A stretch of DNA of 64,000 nucleotides from Sporosarcina sp. FSL K6-3457 (GCF_038007285.1 NZ_JBBOWX010000001.1:3179501-3243500), one strand, 5' to 3'. Shown: positions 25,949 to 36,057, counted from the stretch's first letter. Program-made: numbers and translations. The notes: generated from the sequence alone by a model not told the origin.

Positions 25949-28543
25949 TCACTTATTGATACGGGGTCTTCCGCTGGATTCAGATGAACTAAGCTTTTCT
26001 TTCATTTCATAAATATATTGGAAGGCTTGCAATGGCGTCATATTTAAGACATCATAGCTCGCTAATGTATCAAGTACTTGCTGCTCCTCTGTGGACCTGA
26101 TAGGCAGTTCTTCTTTTTGTAAATCAAAGAATGTCAGCTGCTCTGGCTCATCAGCTATCGGCACCAGTTGCTCTGTACTTTCAAATGTAGCTAATAGGTT
26201 TTTTGCCCGTTCCAGAAGTGGTGCTGGAAGACCTGCAAGCTCCGCCACGTAAATCCCGTAGCTCTTATCTGCTGGTCCCGCCATCACTTTATGAAGGAAC
26301 ACCACTTTGCCATCCTGCTCCATTGCCGCAACATGGACATTTTCCAATCTAGATAGCTCTTTATCCAAATTGGTCAATTCATGATAATGTGTGGAGAACA
26401 GCGTATTGGCCCCAATTTCATGATGAATATATTCCATCATCGCTTGCGCAAGCGCCATGCCGTCATAGGTTGACGTCCCTCGCCCGATTTCATCGAATAA
26501 TAACAGGCTTTTCTCCGTTGCATTAGCGATGGCATGTTGCGACTCCATCATTTCCATCATGAACGTACTCTGACCAGAAGCAAGGTCATCTGCTGCCCCA
26601 ATACGAGTGAAAATCTGGTCAGTAACAGGCAGATATGCATACTCACAGGGAACGTAGCAGCCGATTTGGGCCATGACAACCGTGAGTGCGACTTGTCGCA
26701 TATACGTACTTTTACCGGACATATTAGGCCCTGTGATGAGTAGCATATTGGCTTGCTCCGCCAATTTACAGCTATTCGGCACATAGAGTGAATGATCCAT
26801 CATCTTTTCAACGACAGGATGACGGCCATTTTTAATTTCTAAGGCGATGCCTTCTTGGAATACCGGCTTGACATAGTTCCGTTTTTCCGACACAGCTGCG
26901 AATGAAAGAAGGACATCCAATTCACTCAAAACACTCGCAAGATGCTGGATTTTTCGAATATGCGTTTTCATATTATCTCGAACAGTACTGAATAGACGAT
27001 ATTCAAGCTCCTGCCCTTCCGCTTCCGCATTGAGGATAAGATCTTCCTTGTCCTTCAATTCAGGAGTTATGTAACGCTCCGCATTGGCCAGCGTCTGCTT
27101 GCGCTCATAACGCTCTAAGTCAGCAAGATGGATATTGGATTTCGTAATTTCAATAAAGTAGCCGAAGATGCGATTATAACCTATTTTCAATGTTTTAATG
27201 CCTGTTCGTTCGCGCTCCTCGCGTTCCAGTTCTGCTAGCCATGCCTTACCATTTTTTGAGGCATCGCGGTATTGGTCGAGTTTTGCGTCATAACCATCCT
27301 TAATGACGCCACCTTCTTTAACGGATAACGGTGGATCTTCAGCAATGGAGGCTTCAAGCATTGTTAAAGCTACCTCGCAGACATCAATGCGCTGTGCAAA
27401 GTTATTCAATAACGGCCGCTGAGCTTCCTGTAGTAATCGTTTAACCTCCGGAACACGACGTAGGGAATTGCGTAATTGTGCCAAATCCCGTCCACTTGCA
27501 CTCCCCATCGAAATTCGTCCGGCTAGTCGCTCTAAATCATAAACTTCCTTCAAATTCGTCTTCAGCTCATCACTTAAGAAAAACTCTTCCATCAGCTCTG
27601 ACACGGTTTCGAGTCGATTGTCAATCATCGTCTGGTCGGCAAGTGGCTGGTGAATCCACATTTTCAGTTTGCGTGCCCCCATCGCTGTCACGGTTTCATC
27701 CAACAGCCAATACAATGTACCTTCTTTACTGCCGTTGCGAATCGATTGAACCAACTCCAGATTGCGCATAGAATTAGCATCGATAGATAGCTTCGCCTGC
27801 TTTTGGATAAATTCAAACGGCCGGATATGATCGAGTGCTGTTTTTTGCGTCCGTTTAATATAGGACACGAGCATACTACATGCCTCTGTTACTGCCGCCG
27901 GAATATTGCCAAACAACCCCGCTGTTTCAATACGCTCTTCGCCATGTTCAATAGATAACACGATACTACGTTTTGCCATACTATCACTAAGTGCGATATG
28001 GAGCCTTTCACCGACAACGATTTCCCTCATGCCAAGCGCTTCGATTTCAGCGATTAACGACCGTTCGTCTCCTTCCACACGTTCGACTTTCCCTTCACCC
28101 GTCGCTAGGTCAAGATAGGCGAGTGCATAGTGGTCGCCCTCCAGGCTGTCCACAGCACCGATGAAATGATTCGTGTTGGCATCAATCGTTTTGCCTTCCG
28201 TCATGGTACCCGGTGTAATAATTCGAACGACTTCTCGTTTAACGATGCCAACCGCCGTTTTCGGATCTTCTGTTTGTTCACAAATCGCCACTTTATGCCC
28301 TTTGCGGACTAGTGTTTCGATATAGCCAGCTGCTGAATGATACGGCACGCCGCACATCGGAATTCGTTCACGCCCCCCCGAGGCATCACGGCTGGTCAAT
28401 GTTATTTCAAGAATTTGTGATGCCTCTGTCGCATCCGTAAAAAATAGTTCATAAAAGTCGCCCAGCCTGAAAAATAAAAATGCGTCCTCATGCTGTGCCT
28501 TCACTTGTAAATATTGCTGAATCATTGGTGTATGTGTTGTCAT
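25949..28543 (-). CDS. mutS: DNA mismatch recognition protein MutS
   Basis: This 864-residue MutS1 binds mismatches and small loops. The N-terminal mismatch-binding domain has the Phe-x-Glu motif in RLGDFYELF near 26-34. The core and lever domains follow, then the ATPase with ITGPNMSGKSTYMRQ near 604, the LLFDEIGRGTSTYDG Walker B region near 680, and FSTHYHELT near 720. The start ATG at 28543 lies behind GAGGGTATCGA. mutL follows downstream in the same direction, separated by the repeat at 25,820. Confidence 0.97.
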   Translation of the reverse strand: MTTHTPMIQQYLQVKAQHEDAFLFFRLGDFYELFFTDATEASQILEITLTSRDASGGRERIPMCGVPYHSAAGYIETLVRKGHKVAICEQTEDPKTAVGIVKREVVRIITPGTMTEGKTIDANTNHFIGAVDSLEGDHYALAYLDLATGEGKVERVEGDERSLIAEIEALGMREIVVGERLHIALSDSMAKRSIVLSIEHGEERIETAGLFGNIPAAVTEACSMLVSYIKRTQKTALDHIRPFEFIQKQAKLSIDANSMRNLELVQSIRNGSKEGTLYWLLDETVTAMGARKLKMWIHQPLADQTMIDNRLETVSELMEEFFLSDELKTNLKEVYDLERLAGRISMGSASGRDLAQLRNSLRRVPEVKRLLQEAQRPLLNNFAQRIDVCEVALTMLEASIAEDPPLSVKEGGVIKDGYDAKLDQYRDASKNGKAWLAELEREERERTGIKTLKIGYNRIFGYFIEITKSNIHLADLERYERKQTLANAERYITPELKDKEDLILNAEAEGQELEYRLFSTVRDNMKTHIRKIQHLASVLSELDVLLSFAAVSEKRNYVKPVFQEGIALEIKNGRHPVVEKMMDHSLYVPNSCKLAEQANMLLITGPNMSGKSTYMRQVALTVVMAQIGCYVPCEYAYLPVTDQIFTRIGAADDLASGQSTFMMEMMESQHAIANATEKSLLLFDEIGRGTSTYDGMALAQAMMEYIHHEIGANTLFSTHYHELTNLDKELSRLENVHVAAMEQDGKVVFLHKVMAGPADKSYGIYVAELAGLPAPLLERAKNLLATFESTEQLVPIADEPEQLTFFDLQKEELPIRSTEEQQVLDTLASYDVLNMTPLQAFQYIYEMKEKLSSSESSGRPRINK

Positions 28544-28676
28544 TCGATACCCTCACTACAGTTACTTTTTTTATCATTATACCAGTACTCAATGGTAATC
28601 TGTTGAATAAATCTACAAAATAAGAAAAACCACCTGTTACTCATTCTGTAAAAAACTGAGCTGGGGTGACTTGAAT

Positions 28677-28802
28677 TTATTGGCGCTTGAAACCTAGTTA
28701 TTAGCGTTCACCTATCGTTTATTGGCGACCGAAGACCATTTATTGGCGTTCAGAACCTAGTTATTGGCGCTTACCAGCAATTTATCGGCGAATCAGGACT
28801 TT
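28677..28802. repeat. Six phased 21-bp repeats with TTATTGGCG core
   Basis: Units begin at 28677, 28698, 28719, 28740, 28761 and 28782, exactly 21 bp apart. Each opens with TTATTGGCG (units 2 and 6 have one change: TTATTAGCG, TTATCGGCG) followed by 12 variable bases. No frame is open through them on either strand, so the period is a DNA or RNA feature. Confidence 0.8.
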
Positions 28803-28819
28803 ACTCCCTCCGCTTAGAC

Positions 28820-28848
28820 GAAAAAAAAGCCGGTAAAACTTGCCGGCT
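28820..28848 (-). terminator. Terminator of cotE
   Basis: GAGCCGGCAAG pairs with the GCCGGCTT arm (GCCGG/CCGGC core), followed by a run of Ts on the minus strand. Confidence 0.85.
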
Positions 28849-28849
28849 C

Positions 28850-29467
28850 TCAAAATGATGGTGCATCTTTTCCTCTTGGATGATCGTGTCCAGGTCCTGG
28901 CCTGCCTTCTTGCCTAGACTCTTCCCTATTTTCTTGTCGTTTGCCATGATTGTGATGATGTCCATGTTCCTGGTTAAGTGATGATGATTCCTCGCGAAAT
29001 GACCATTCTTCCTCAAAGTTATTTTCATGGACGAGAACACAAAGTTTTGTTTCACCAATCACATCCACAATCAGTTCACGTTCAACCGTAATGATAAATT
29101 TCTCTCCACATTCTGAAATAATTGCTTCTGTACAATTCGGATGCTGGACCACATTTACAATGATTTCCTCTTTGCCAGACGTTGGCTCATCCCGATAATG
29201 TAAACGAATCCGCTCTTTGTACGTCACACACTCTGTGAAGACAGACGTTTTTGAATGATCTTGATGAGAATACCATACGTTGACATCAAATTTACCTGTC
29301 ACCTCAACAAATTTACCAACCTTTTTCGCCTGATGCGTATGGTTGATGACCCAGCAGCCCAGTATACTCGTTGGGCAATTCGGCGGCTTTAACGTCACTT
29401 TCATCTCAGTCCGCTGCTTCCCCTTAGCAATAACAGTCCTCGCTACAATCTGACGTAAATTTTTCAG
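28850..29467 (-). CDS. cotE: Outer spore coat morphogenetic protein CotE
   Basis: CotE directs assembly of the outer spore coat. An ATG-only reading would begin at 29404 (MKVTLKPPNCP), but the frame continues upstream as KNLRQIVARTVIAKG, which lines up residue for residue with the first 16 residues of B. subtilis CotE as I recall it. At the position of its Met is a CTG at 29467 with GGAGGAGGAGTCGAG just before. The core shows SILGCWVINHTHQAKKVGK, NVWYSHQDHSKTSVF and VVQHPNCTEAI. The C-terminal tail is rich in His, Arg and Gly instead of the acidic tail of B. subtilis. Product about 205 residues. It lies next to ricA and mutS as usual. Confidence 0.88.
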   Translation of the reverse strand: MKNLRQIVARTVIAKGKQRTEMKVTLKPPNCPTSILGCWVINHTHQAKKVGKFVEVTGKFDVNVWYSHQDHSKTSVFTECVTYKERIRLHYRDEPTSGKEEIIVNVVQHPNCTEAIISECGEKFIITVERELIVDVIGETKLCVLVHENNFEEEWSFREESSSLNQEHGHHHNHGKRQENREESRQEGRPGPGHDHPRGKDAPSF

Positions 29468-29522
29468 CTCGACTCCTCCTCCATTCGCTTCAATCCATTC
29501 TATGCAACAAAAGCCCAGAGAG

Positions 29523-29557
29523 TGAAAAAAATCGGCAGGAAATTTTCCCTGCCGACC
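29523..29557 (-). terminator. Terminator of ricA
   Basis: GGTCGGCAGGG pairs with CCTGCCGAT across AAAATTT, with a run of Ts on the minus strand. Confidence 0.85.
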
Positions 29558-29559
29558 TC

Positions 29560-29991
29560 TTATAGTTTGTCGTATGTTGTGTTTTTGATGTAAGAGCCAG
29601 TTTCTCCGCGTGTTACGTCGCCGCCTGTTGAGCGCATAATTTCATCTGTCACACCGTTAGCAATCGCATTCGATACAAGTTGTAGCAAATCATTGACGTC
29701 CATTTGTGATTGCTTAAATTGTTGGACAATCGGAACTTCATCAATTTCAGCTTGAATTTTATCGATTTTATCTTCAACTAAATTCTGTGCTTTATCTTTT
29801 CCATATTGTTGAAAGTTAACAGCTTGTTTTTGTAATGTTTTCAAACTCGCGATATTTTCACGAATTTTTTGGTTTTCATTAATTTGAGCTTCTGCACGCT
29901 TGAAAAACTCGACCTCTTCTGTATTCGCAATCATCATAGCAATTTCATTCGCTTTTGCGACAATCTCATCTTTTGTATATAACTTTTCCAT
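29560..29991 (-). CDS. ricA: RicA (YmcA), regulator of RNase Y
   Basis: RicA is a member of the RicA-RicF-RicT (YmcA-YlbF-YaaT) complex, which steers RNase Y processing of mRNAs and affects sporulation, competence and biofilm formation. This 143-residue helical protein begins KLYTKDEIVAKANEIAMMIA and has FFKRAEAQINENQKIRE near 29-45, the shared YlbF/YmcA fold. It overlaps the miaB stop by one base, so the two are cotranscribed. RNase Y itself (rny) is encoded 3 kb away in the same direction. Confidence 0.93.
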   Translation of the reverse strand: MEKLYTKDEIVAKANEIAMMIANTEEVEFFKRAEAQINENQKIRENIASLKTLQKQAVNFQQYGKDKAQNLVEDKIDKIQAEIDEVPIVQQFKQSQMDVNDLLQLVSNAIANGVTDEIMRSTGGDVTRGETGSYIKNTTYDKL

Positions 29992-31526
29992 TAACTCATC
30001 ACCTTATCCTTTTCTACAACGCCTATAAATTCACCGTCGAGTGACCATGTTTTGGCCTCTATTATTTTAACATTTACTAATTTCCCGATAACGGATTGTG
30101 GTGCTTTAAAATTGACCAATTTATTTTTCGCCGTATAGCCCGCAAGTACTTCAGAATTCTTCTTACTTTCCCCTTCGACGAGCACTTCAACGATTTGATT
30201 TTTGTAAAGCTTCATCGCTTCTGCTGACCCATCATTGACAAGCTTATTCAGTCGCTGCAATCGTTCTTTTTTCACGTCCATCGGCACATTATCCACCATA
30301 TTGGCGGCCGGCGTACCTTCACGTGGTGAATAAATATACGTATAAGCAATATCAAAGCCGACTTCTTCATACAATGACATCGTCTCTTCAAACTGCTCGT
30401 CCGTTTCATTCGGGAAGCCTACAATAATATCCGTCGTTAATGTTACACTTGGAATCGCTTGTTTTATTTTACGGACCAGTTCGAGATAATGCTCGCGCGT
30501 ATACTTTCTAGACATAATTTTTAAAATATCACTTGAACCTGATTGAACAGGTAGATGAATATGATCGACCAGATTGCCACCTTTGGCAAGTACTTCAATT
30601 AAATGGTCATCGAAGTCACGCGGATGACTCGTTGTAAAACGGATTCTCGCAATATCAATTTTCCGCAAATCATCCATCAAATTACCAAATCTGTAGTCTA
30701 CATCCTCAAAATCCTTACCATACGCATTGACGTTTTGGCCCAACACTGTGATTTCTCGATAGCCCTGTGCCGCCAATTGACGTACTTCTTGGATAATATC
30801 CTCTGGTCGTCTACTCCGTTCCTTGCCACGCGTGTATGGGACAATACAATATGTACAAAACTTATCGCAGCCGTACATAATATTGACCCATGCCTTAATA
30901 TTACCGTGTCGTACCTTCGGAAGGTTTTCAATGATATCCCCTTCTTTAGACCACACTTCGATAACCATTTCTTTTGAAAGGTAGGCTTCATGTAAAATAT
31001 GAGGTAGCCTATGGATATTATGTGTACCGAAAATCATATCCACTTGATCGTAAGTCTTCAGGATTTTATTAACCACAGATTCTTCTTGCGACATACAACC
31101 GCATACTCCAATGAGCACATCCGGATTTCGTCGCTTCAACGATTTCAGATGCCCCAACTCTCCAAACACTTTGTTCTCCGCGTTTTCACGAATCGCACAA
31201 GTATTAAGTAAAATAACATTGGCATCTTCGACAGTATCGGTTATTTCATAGCCTAGACCCGTAAAAATACCTGCCATCACTTCTGTATCATGTTCGTTCA
31301 TCTGACAGCCGTATGTACGTATATAAAATTTCCGACCGTTCCCCATATCACGGAAGCGTTCGTCTATATGGAAATCATCATGATAGGCAATTTCTTCTTT
31401 CCCCCGCTTTTTCGCGTCCTTCAATGAAGGCGGTGTATAGACTGTTTGGAAATATTGACTATAATCCTTTTCTACTGCTTCTGTCGATTTTACAAGTCCT
31501 GCGTGTAAACGCTGTTCCTCATTCAT
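29991..31526 (-). CDS. miaB: tRNA methylthiotransferase MiaB
   Basis: MiaB is a radical-SAM enzyme that adds a methylthio group to i6A37 of tRNA. It has 511 residues. The N-terminal domain binds an auxiliary iron-sulfur cluster through Cys in [11 protein letters not shown] near 75, [12 protein letters not shown] near 110, and [10 protein letters not shown] near 142. The radical-SAM triad is CDKFCTYC near 220. A TRAM domain closes the protein (about 440-505). ATG at 31526 follows AAAGGGGACTTTTTT. It works on the product of MiaA, encoded at 22,098. The N-terminal extension of about 60 residues is typical for Bacillales. Confidence 0.97.
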   Translation of the reverse strand: MNEEQRLHAGLVKSTEAVEKDYSQYFQTVYTPPSLKDAKKRGKEEIAYHDDFHIDERFRDMGNGRKFYIRTYGCQMNEHDTEVMAGIFTGLGYEITDTVEDANVILLNTCAIRENAENKVFGELGHLKSLKRRNPDVLIGVCGCMSQEESVVNKILKTYDQVDMIFGTHNIHRLPHILHEAYLSKEMVIEVWSKEGDIIENLPKVRHGNIKAWVNIMYGCDKFCTYCIVPYTRGKERSRRPEDIIQEVRQLAAQGYREITVLGQNVNAYGKDFEDVDYRFGNLMDDLRKIDIARIRFTTSHPRDFDDHLIEVLAKGGNLVDHIHLPVQSGSSDILKIMSRKYTREHYLELVRKIKQAIPSVTLTTDIIVGFPNETDEQFEETMSLYEEVGFDIAYTYIYSPREGTPAANMVDNVPMDVKKERLQRLNKLVNDGSAEAMKLYKNQIVEVLVEGESKKNSEVLAGYTAKNKLVNFKAPQSVIGKLVNVKIIEAKTWSLDGEFIGVVEKDKVMS

Positions 31527-31699
31527 AAAAAAGTCCCCTTTCCTACGATCTCTTATCCCGCCACTTATGGAAGTGTAGGACTTCTGCTTAATTCAGATAA
31601 ACATATGCGCTTTCATTATACTGAATTGTAGAGTGCCTGTACAAGTCGAGAGCCCTTTGTCGGTTGTTTGTCACAGTTACAAAAGTTTTTTTCGTTATT

Positions 31700-31736
31700 A
31701 AAAGACCACGGAAATTGATGCTACCGTGGTCTTCAC
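31700..31736 (-). terminator. Terminator of spoVS
   Basis: GAAGACCACGG pairs with CCGTGGTCTTT, followed by TTTAATAACG on the minus strand. Confidence 0.8.
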
Positions 31737-31753
31737 TTATCTAATGTAACGAA

Positions 31754-32023
31754 TTAGCGTATTCGTTTTTCAACAAGTAATTTCAATGCTGTACGTCCCT
31801 CACCGTTAATCTCAATATCAGTAAAGGCGGGTGCACAGATGAGATCCCCACCACTTGGAGCTACAAATCCACGCGCGATTGCAATTGCTTTTACCGCCTG
31901 ATTCAATGCACCTGCACCTACCGCCTGCATTTCTGCATAACCTTGATCCCGGATAACTGCGACAAGTGCTCCTGCAACAGAATTTGGATTCGAGCGAGAT
32001 GATACCTTCAATGGATTCACCAT
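31754..32023 (-). CDS. spoVS: Stage V sporulation protein S
   Basis: SpoVS is a small Alba-like protein needed for spore coat and cortex development in B. subtilis. The 89-residue product is highly conserved: LKVSSRSNPNSVAGALVAVI near 5-24, VGAGALNQAVKAIAIARGFV near 35-54, and CAPAFTDIEINGEGRTALKL near 63-82. The start is ATG at 32023 after a GGAGGAA site. It lies between ymdB and miaB; the tdh-kbl genes found here in B. subtilis are missing. Confidence 0.97.
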   Translation of the reverse strand: MVNPLKVSSRSNPNSVAGALVAVIRDQGYAEMQAVGAGALNQAVKAIAIARGFVAPSGGDLICAPAFTDIEINGEGRTALKLLVEKRIR

Positions 32024-32106
32024 TATTCCTCCTTATTTTCCGATGTCTATGGAATCGATATCTCCATACACTATCCTATGAATCGGAGGCGATGTTTAGA
32101 CGCGAA

Positions 32107-32904
32107 TCATCCTTTGAGCGGACGGTCTTCATTAATACTAACTCGCTCGACTTTTAATGCTTTCCCGCTTTGATCATCTAATTCTACAAAAAGACCATTT
32201 AACTGTGTACGTCCATTTTTTGGAACTTCGAAACGGACAGGTAAATTCGTTCGGAAACGGTAAATGACATCTTCTTTTTTCATCCCCAAAATCTCATCAT
32301 ATGGGCCTGTCATGCCTGCATCCGTCAAATAGGCTGTTCCTCCGGGCAAGATACGGTCATCCGCTGTTTGGACATGCGTATGCGTTCCTACAACGACAGA
32401 GGCCTTACCGTCTAGATGCCAGCCCATCGCAATTTTCTCACTTGTCGCTTCCGCATGGAAATCGACAAAAACCAGTGGTGAAATTTCTTTCGCTTCCGCC
32501 ACTAACTCATCGGCCTTTTCAAACGGATCCCCATGCGGAGGTAAAAATGTACGTCCATGTAAATTAATAATCGATAATGTCACACCATTGCGTGAAATTG
32601 TCGTCATCCCTCTGCCAGGCGCTTCATCCGAAAAGTTCGCAGGGCGAATAAGGTAATCCGTGTCGTCGATAAAATCATAAATTTCCTTCTGATCCCACGT
32701 ATGGTTGCCCATTGTTACAACATCTACGCCAGCACGTAGTAAATCATCGAAAATAGCCTTCGTAATCCCTCGACCTGACGCTGCATTTTCACCATTTGCA
32801 ATGATAACATCGGGGCTAAATTTCCGTTTCAATCGTGGTAAATAATCAAACAACATATCCCGTCCTGGTGAACCTACAATATCACCTATGAATAATACTT
32901 TCAT
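32107..32904 (-). CDS. ymdB: Metallophosphoesterase YmdB
   Basis: YmdB is a dinuclear metal phosphodiesterase that acts on 2',3'-cyclic nucleotides and influences biofilm and motility decisions in B. subtilis. The ATG at 32904 follows GGGAGAGAATTGTAC and gives 265 residues. Metal-binding motifs are GDIVGSPGRD near 6, NGENAASGRG near 38, MGNHTWDQ near 64, HAEATSEK near 150, and GTHTHVQTAD near 177. It follows rny closely in the same direction, as in B. subtilis. Confidence 0.95.
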   Translation of the reverse strand: MKVLFIGDIVGSPGRDMLFDYLPRLKRKFSPDVIIANGENAASGRGITKAIFDDLLRAGVDVVTMGNHTWDQKEIYDFIDDTDYLIRPANFSDEAPGRGMTTISRNGVTLSIINLHGRTFLPPHGDPFEKADELVAEAKEISPLVFVDFHAEATSEKIAMGWHLDGKASVVVGTHTHVQTADDRILPGGTAYLTDAGMTGPYDEILGMKKEDVIYRFRTNLPVRFEVPKNGRTQLNGLFVELDDQSGKALKVERVSINEDRPLKG

Positions 32905-32920
32905 GTACAATTCTCTCCCA

Positions 32921-32964
32921 ATAAAAAAGAGACTTCCGGACCGAAGTACACGGAAGCCCCCTTT
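32921..32964 (-). terminator. Terminator of rny
   Basis: GGGGCTTCCG pairs with CGGAAGTCTC, followed by TTTTTT on the minus strand. Since ymdB starts within 20 bp, some readthrough is likely. Confidence 0.75.
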
Positions 32965-32966
32965 GT

Positions 32967-34523
32967 TTATTTTGCGTATTCAACCGCCCGCGTTTCGCGA
33001 ATAACTGTTACTTTAATATGACCTGGATAATCAAGTTCTTCTTCAATTCGCTTGCGAATATCCCTCGCTAGTCGATGCGCTGTAATATCATCAATCTGAT
33101 CAGGACGAACGATAATTCGCACTTCACGACCCGCTTGAATAGCAAATGACTTCTCTACCCCGTCATACGATTCTGAAATTTCCTCAAGTTTTTGTAATCT
33201 ACGGATATAGTTTTCAAGGGTTTCACTACGTGCTCCCGGTCTTGCAGCCGATAAAGCATCTGCCGCAGCGACAAGTACAGCGATAACTGATGTCGCTTCT
33301 GTATCCCCATGATGGGATGCAATACTGTTAATAACAACCGGATGTTCTTTGTACTTCGTTGCCAACTCTACACCGATTTCAACGTGACTACCCTCTACTT
33401 CATGGTCAATCGCTTTTCCTATATCATGAAGTAGCCCCGCACGTCTTGCAAGTGTCACATCTTCACCAAGTTCAGCGGCTAACAACCCTGCAAGATAAGC
33501 CACTTCTGTTGAGTGCTTCAAGACGTTCTGACCATAGCTCGTACGGAAACGCAATCGTCCAAGTATTTTGATAAGATCTGGGTGTAAATTATGGACGCCT
33601 ACATCAAAGGAAGTTTGCTCCCCTGTTTCTCGAATTAGCTCATCCACTTCACGCCTTGACTTATCTACCATTTCCTCAATACGCGCTGGATGAATTCGCC
33701 CATCTTGCACAAGTTTTTCTAATGCAAGGCGTGCCGTTTCTCGACGTACTGGATCGAAGCCTGATAAAATAACTGCTTCTGGCGTATCATCAATAATTAG
33801 ATCGATTCCAGTCAAGGTCTCAAGCGTCCGAATATTACGTCCTTCACGGCCAATGATTCGACCTTTCATTTCATCGTTCGGTAAGTTAACGACTGATACT
33901 GTTGTTTCAGCAACATGGTCTGCTGCAAAACGCTGCAAGGCAAGCGATAAAATTTCTCGTGATTTCTTATCCGATTCCTCTTTCGCGCGTTGTTCTGACT
34001 CTTTCGTCATAACAGCGATATCCGTAGCAAGTTCTTGCTCTACTTCACCCAAAATAACTCTCTTTGCTTCTTCCCGTGTCAATGATGATACTCTTTCAAG
34101 TTCCGCCTGTTGAACGGCAACAAGTTCTTCCGCCTTGCGTTCCATCTGTTCGATATGCTGTTGTCTTCCGGTTAGCGTTTCTTCCTTACGCTCCAGACCT
34201 GCTTCTCTTTTGTTTAGAGCATCATCCTTGCGGTCATGATTTTCTTCCCGTTGTAAAAGACGGTTTTCCTGCTTTTGCAGTTCCGATCTTCTTATCCGGA
34301 TCTCTGATTCCGCTTCAATTCTCAGTTTGTGAGTTTCATCCTTCGCTTCTAAAAGTGCCTCTTTTTTCAGAGCTTCTGCTTCACGTTTCGCATCTTCAAC
34401 GATTTGTTTTGCAGTATGTTTGGCACCCGTCACTTTTGACTCATTCACGTTCTTATTAAACAAATAGGTAACACCAGCACCGACGAGCAGACCGACCAAA
34501 ACGGAGATGATATTTACTATCAT
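32967..34523 (-). CDS. rny: Ribonuclease Y
   Basis: RNase Y is the membrane-anchored endonuclease that starts mRNA decay in Bacillales. The ATG at 34523 follows AGGAGGTGACCTTA and gives 518 residues. An N-terminal membrane segment (about 4-22) leads to a long charged coiled coil (about 30-205), a KH domain with [15 protein letters not shown] near 224, and an HD domain with [11 protein letters not shown] near 338 and [14 protein letters not shown] near 364. The RicA partner is encoded at 29,560. It has a strong ribosome site and its own terminator. Confidence 0.97.
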   Translation of the reverse strand: MIVNIISVLVGLLVGAGVTYLFNKNVNESKVTGAKHTAKQIVEDAKREAEALKKEALLEAKDETHKLRIEAESEIRIRRSELQKQENRLLQREENHDRKDDALNKREAGLERKEETLTGRQQHIEQMERKAEELVAVQQAELERVSSLTREEAKRVILGEVEQELATDIAVMTKESEQRAKEESDKKSREILSLALQRFAADHVAETTVSVVNLPNDEMKGRIIGREGRNIRTLETLTGIDLIIDDTPEAVILSGFDPVRRETARLALEKLVQDGRIHPARIEEMVDKSRREVDELIRETGEQTSFDVGVHNLHPDLIKILGRLRFRTSYGQNVLKHSTEVAYLAGLLAAELGEDVTLARRAGLLHDIGKAIDHEVEGSHVEIGVELATKYKEHPVVINSIASHHGDTEATSVIAVLVAAADALSAARPGARSETLENYIRRLQKLEEISESYDGVEKSFAIQAGREVRIIVRPDQIDDITAHRLARDIRKRIEEELDYPGHIKVTVIRETRAVEYAK

Positions 34524-34699
34524 TAAGGTCACCTCCTCCTGTCATTCTTGTCATTTTCAGTCGGCTCGTATATCCACGTACAATATACTGCCAAAATCAG
34601 TTTTAAGGTATTCAATTATACAATTCTAATTGTATCTGTGTGAAAATGACATGTCAAGGTTTCATAAGCCTCCGTTATATATTATTACACAAGAATAAA

Positions 34700-34738
34700 A
34701 GCCAATCCCCTTAATAAAAAGAAGATTGGCTTTTCGCT
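34700..34738 (-). terminator. Terminator of recA
   Basis: AAAAGCCAATC pairs with GATTGGCTTTT around a loop, with a T-rich end on the minus strand. The rest of 34524-34699 holds nothing recognised beyond likely promoter sequence for rny. Confidence 0.85.
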
Positions 34739-34742
34739 TTAT

Positions 34743-35807
34743 TTATTCTTTTTCATCCAGTAGTAATTCCAACTCTTCGTCTTCATCGTCTTCGTCATGA
34801 CCTGCAATAATATAATTTGCACTTGCAAGACCGAAAGATTCACGAATTTTGTTGGAAATTTCTGCACAGACAGCAGGATTTTCTTTCAGGAATTGTTTCG
34901 AATTCTCGCGTCCTTGTCCAAGTCGTTCTCCCTCATAGGAATACCAAGATCCACTCTTCTGGACAACCTCGACTTCAACACCAAGATCGATAACTTCACC
35001 TTCTCGGGAAATCCCTTCACCATACATAATATCGACTTCTGCTGTTCGGAACGGTGGTGCTACTTTGTTTTTCACAACACGAATACGCGTCTTGTTTCCA
35101 ACAATATCATTGCCCTGTTTAATAGCTTCACCCCGTCGTACATCTATTCGTACAGAAGAATAGAATTTCAGTGCACGACCACCAGGTGTTACTTCAGGAC
35201 TTCCGAACATGACACCGACTTTTTCACGAATTTGGTTAATGAATACAGCTAGCGTATTGGACTTATTAATGGCACCAGAAAGTTTACGTAAGGCTTGTGA
35301 CATAAGACGAGCTTGCAGTCCTACGTGTGAATCGCCCATTTCCCCTTCAATTTCCGCTTTTGGTACAAGTGCAGCAACGGAGTCGACAACAATTATATCA
35401 ACAGCGCCACTTCGGACAAGCGCTTCTGCAATTTCAAGTGCTTGCTCACCCGTATCTGGTTGAGAAAGAAGTAACTCATCAATATTCACACCTAATTTTC
35501 TTGCATAAATAGGATCGAGCGCATGCTCTGCATCGATAAATGCGGCTGTCCCTCCATTTGCTTGCACTTCCGCAATCGCATGAAGAGATACTGTCGTTTT
35601 ACCGGAGCTTTCAGGTCCATAGATTTCGATGACACGTCCACGTGGATAGCCACCTACACCAAGTGCAGCATCAAGTGCAAGAGACCCCGTTGAAGATGTT
35701 GAGATTTCTAGATTGGTCTTTTCACCTAGTTTCATAACAGACCCTTTACCGAATTGCTTTTCAATTTGTTTTAACGCCATGTCTAAAGCAGCTTTACGAT
35801 CGCTCAA
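34743..35807 (-). CDS. recA: Recombinase RecA
   Basis: RecA pairs homologous DNA and triggers LexA self-cleavage. The 354-residue product shows Walker [10 protein letters not shown] near 64, [10 protein letters not shown] near 91, the Walker B region [20 protein letters not shown] near 138-157, loop 2 [20 protein letters not shown] near 192-211, and an acidic C-terminal tail ([10 protein letters not shown]). The ATG at 35807 follows a GAGGGAGGAAA site. A LexA box about 155 bp upstream implies SOS induction. cinA lies upstream in the same direction, as in many Firmicutes. Confidence 0.98.
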   Translation of the reverse strand: MSDRKAALDMALKQIEKQFGKGSVMKLGEKTNLEISTSSTGSLALDAALGVGGYPRGRVIEIYGPESSGKTTVSLHAIAEVQANGGTAAFIDAEHALDPIYARKLGVNIDELLLSQPDTGEQALEIAEALVRSGAVDIIVVDSVAALVPKAEIEGEMGDSHVGLQARLMSQALRKLSGAINKSNTLAVFINQIREKVGVMFGSPEVTPGGRALKFYSSVRIDVRRGEAIKQGNDIVGNKTRIRVVKNKVAPPFRTAEVDIMYGEGISREGEVIDLGVEVEVVQKSGSWYSYEGERLGQGRENSKQFLKENPAVCAEISNKIRESFGLASANYIIAGHDEDDEDEELELLLDEKE

Positions 35808-35872
35808 ATTATTTCCTCCCTCAAGATAATGTTCTTTTTTTAGTGTCTAGTAGATGCCCTACGTTTTTCTTA

Positions 35873-35913
35873 CTATCTAGCTCTAGCACCTAAACAGGCG
35901 CTTCCGCTTTTCT
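35873..35913. repeat. Degenerate TCTAGCTC...GGCGCTTCCGCTTTT repeat
   Basis: TATCTAGCTCTAGCACCTA, then GGCGCTTCCGCTTTT, resembles a dispersed intergenic element widespread in Bacillales genomes (GTCTAGCTCCAGCGCCTA ... GCGCTTCCGC), reduced here to its two ends. The match is from memory. Confidence 0.4.
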
Positions 35914-35960
35914 ATCTATCTTCACTATACTCCGTTATTCGTAAATATTCAACTAAAAAG

Positions 35961-35974
35961 CGAACATTTATTCG
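35961..35974. promoter_or_regulatory. LexA box upstream of recA
   Basis: CGAACATTTATTCG matches the consensus CGAAC-N4-GTTCG with a single change and is nearly palindromic. It lies about 155 bp before the recA start. Confidence 0.85.
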
Positions 35975-36057
35975 AAATAATTCTGTGAATCTAAGTTTTA
36001 AATGAGAATATAGAGTAAAATTAGTTTTTAATTGAGAATAAGGGTTAAACTTTAATT

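Noticed and set aside
28677-28802. CRISPR-like array in the mutS-cotE gap
   Set aside because: The constant part is only 9 bp and the spacers 12 bp, with no cas genes nearby; this is a phased short repeat.
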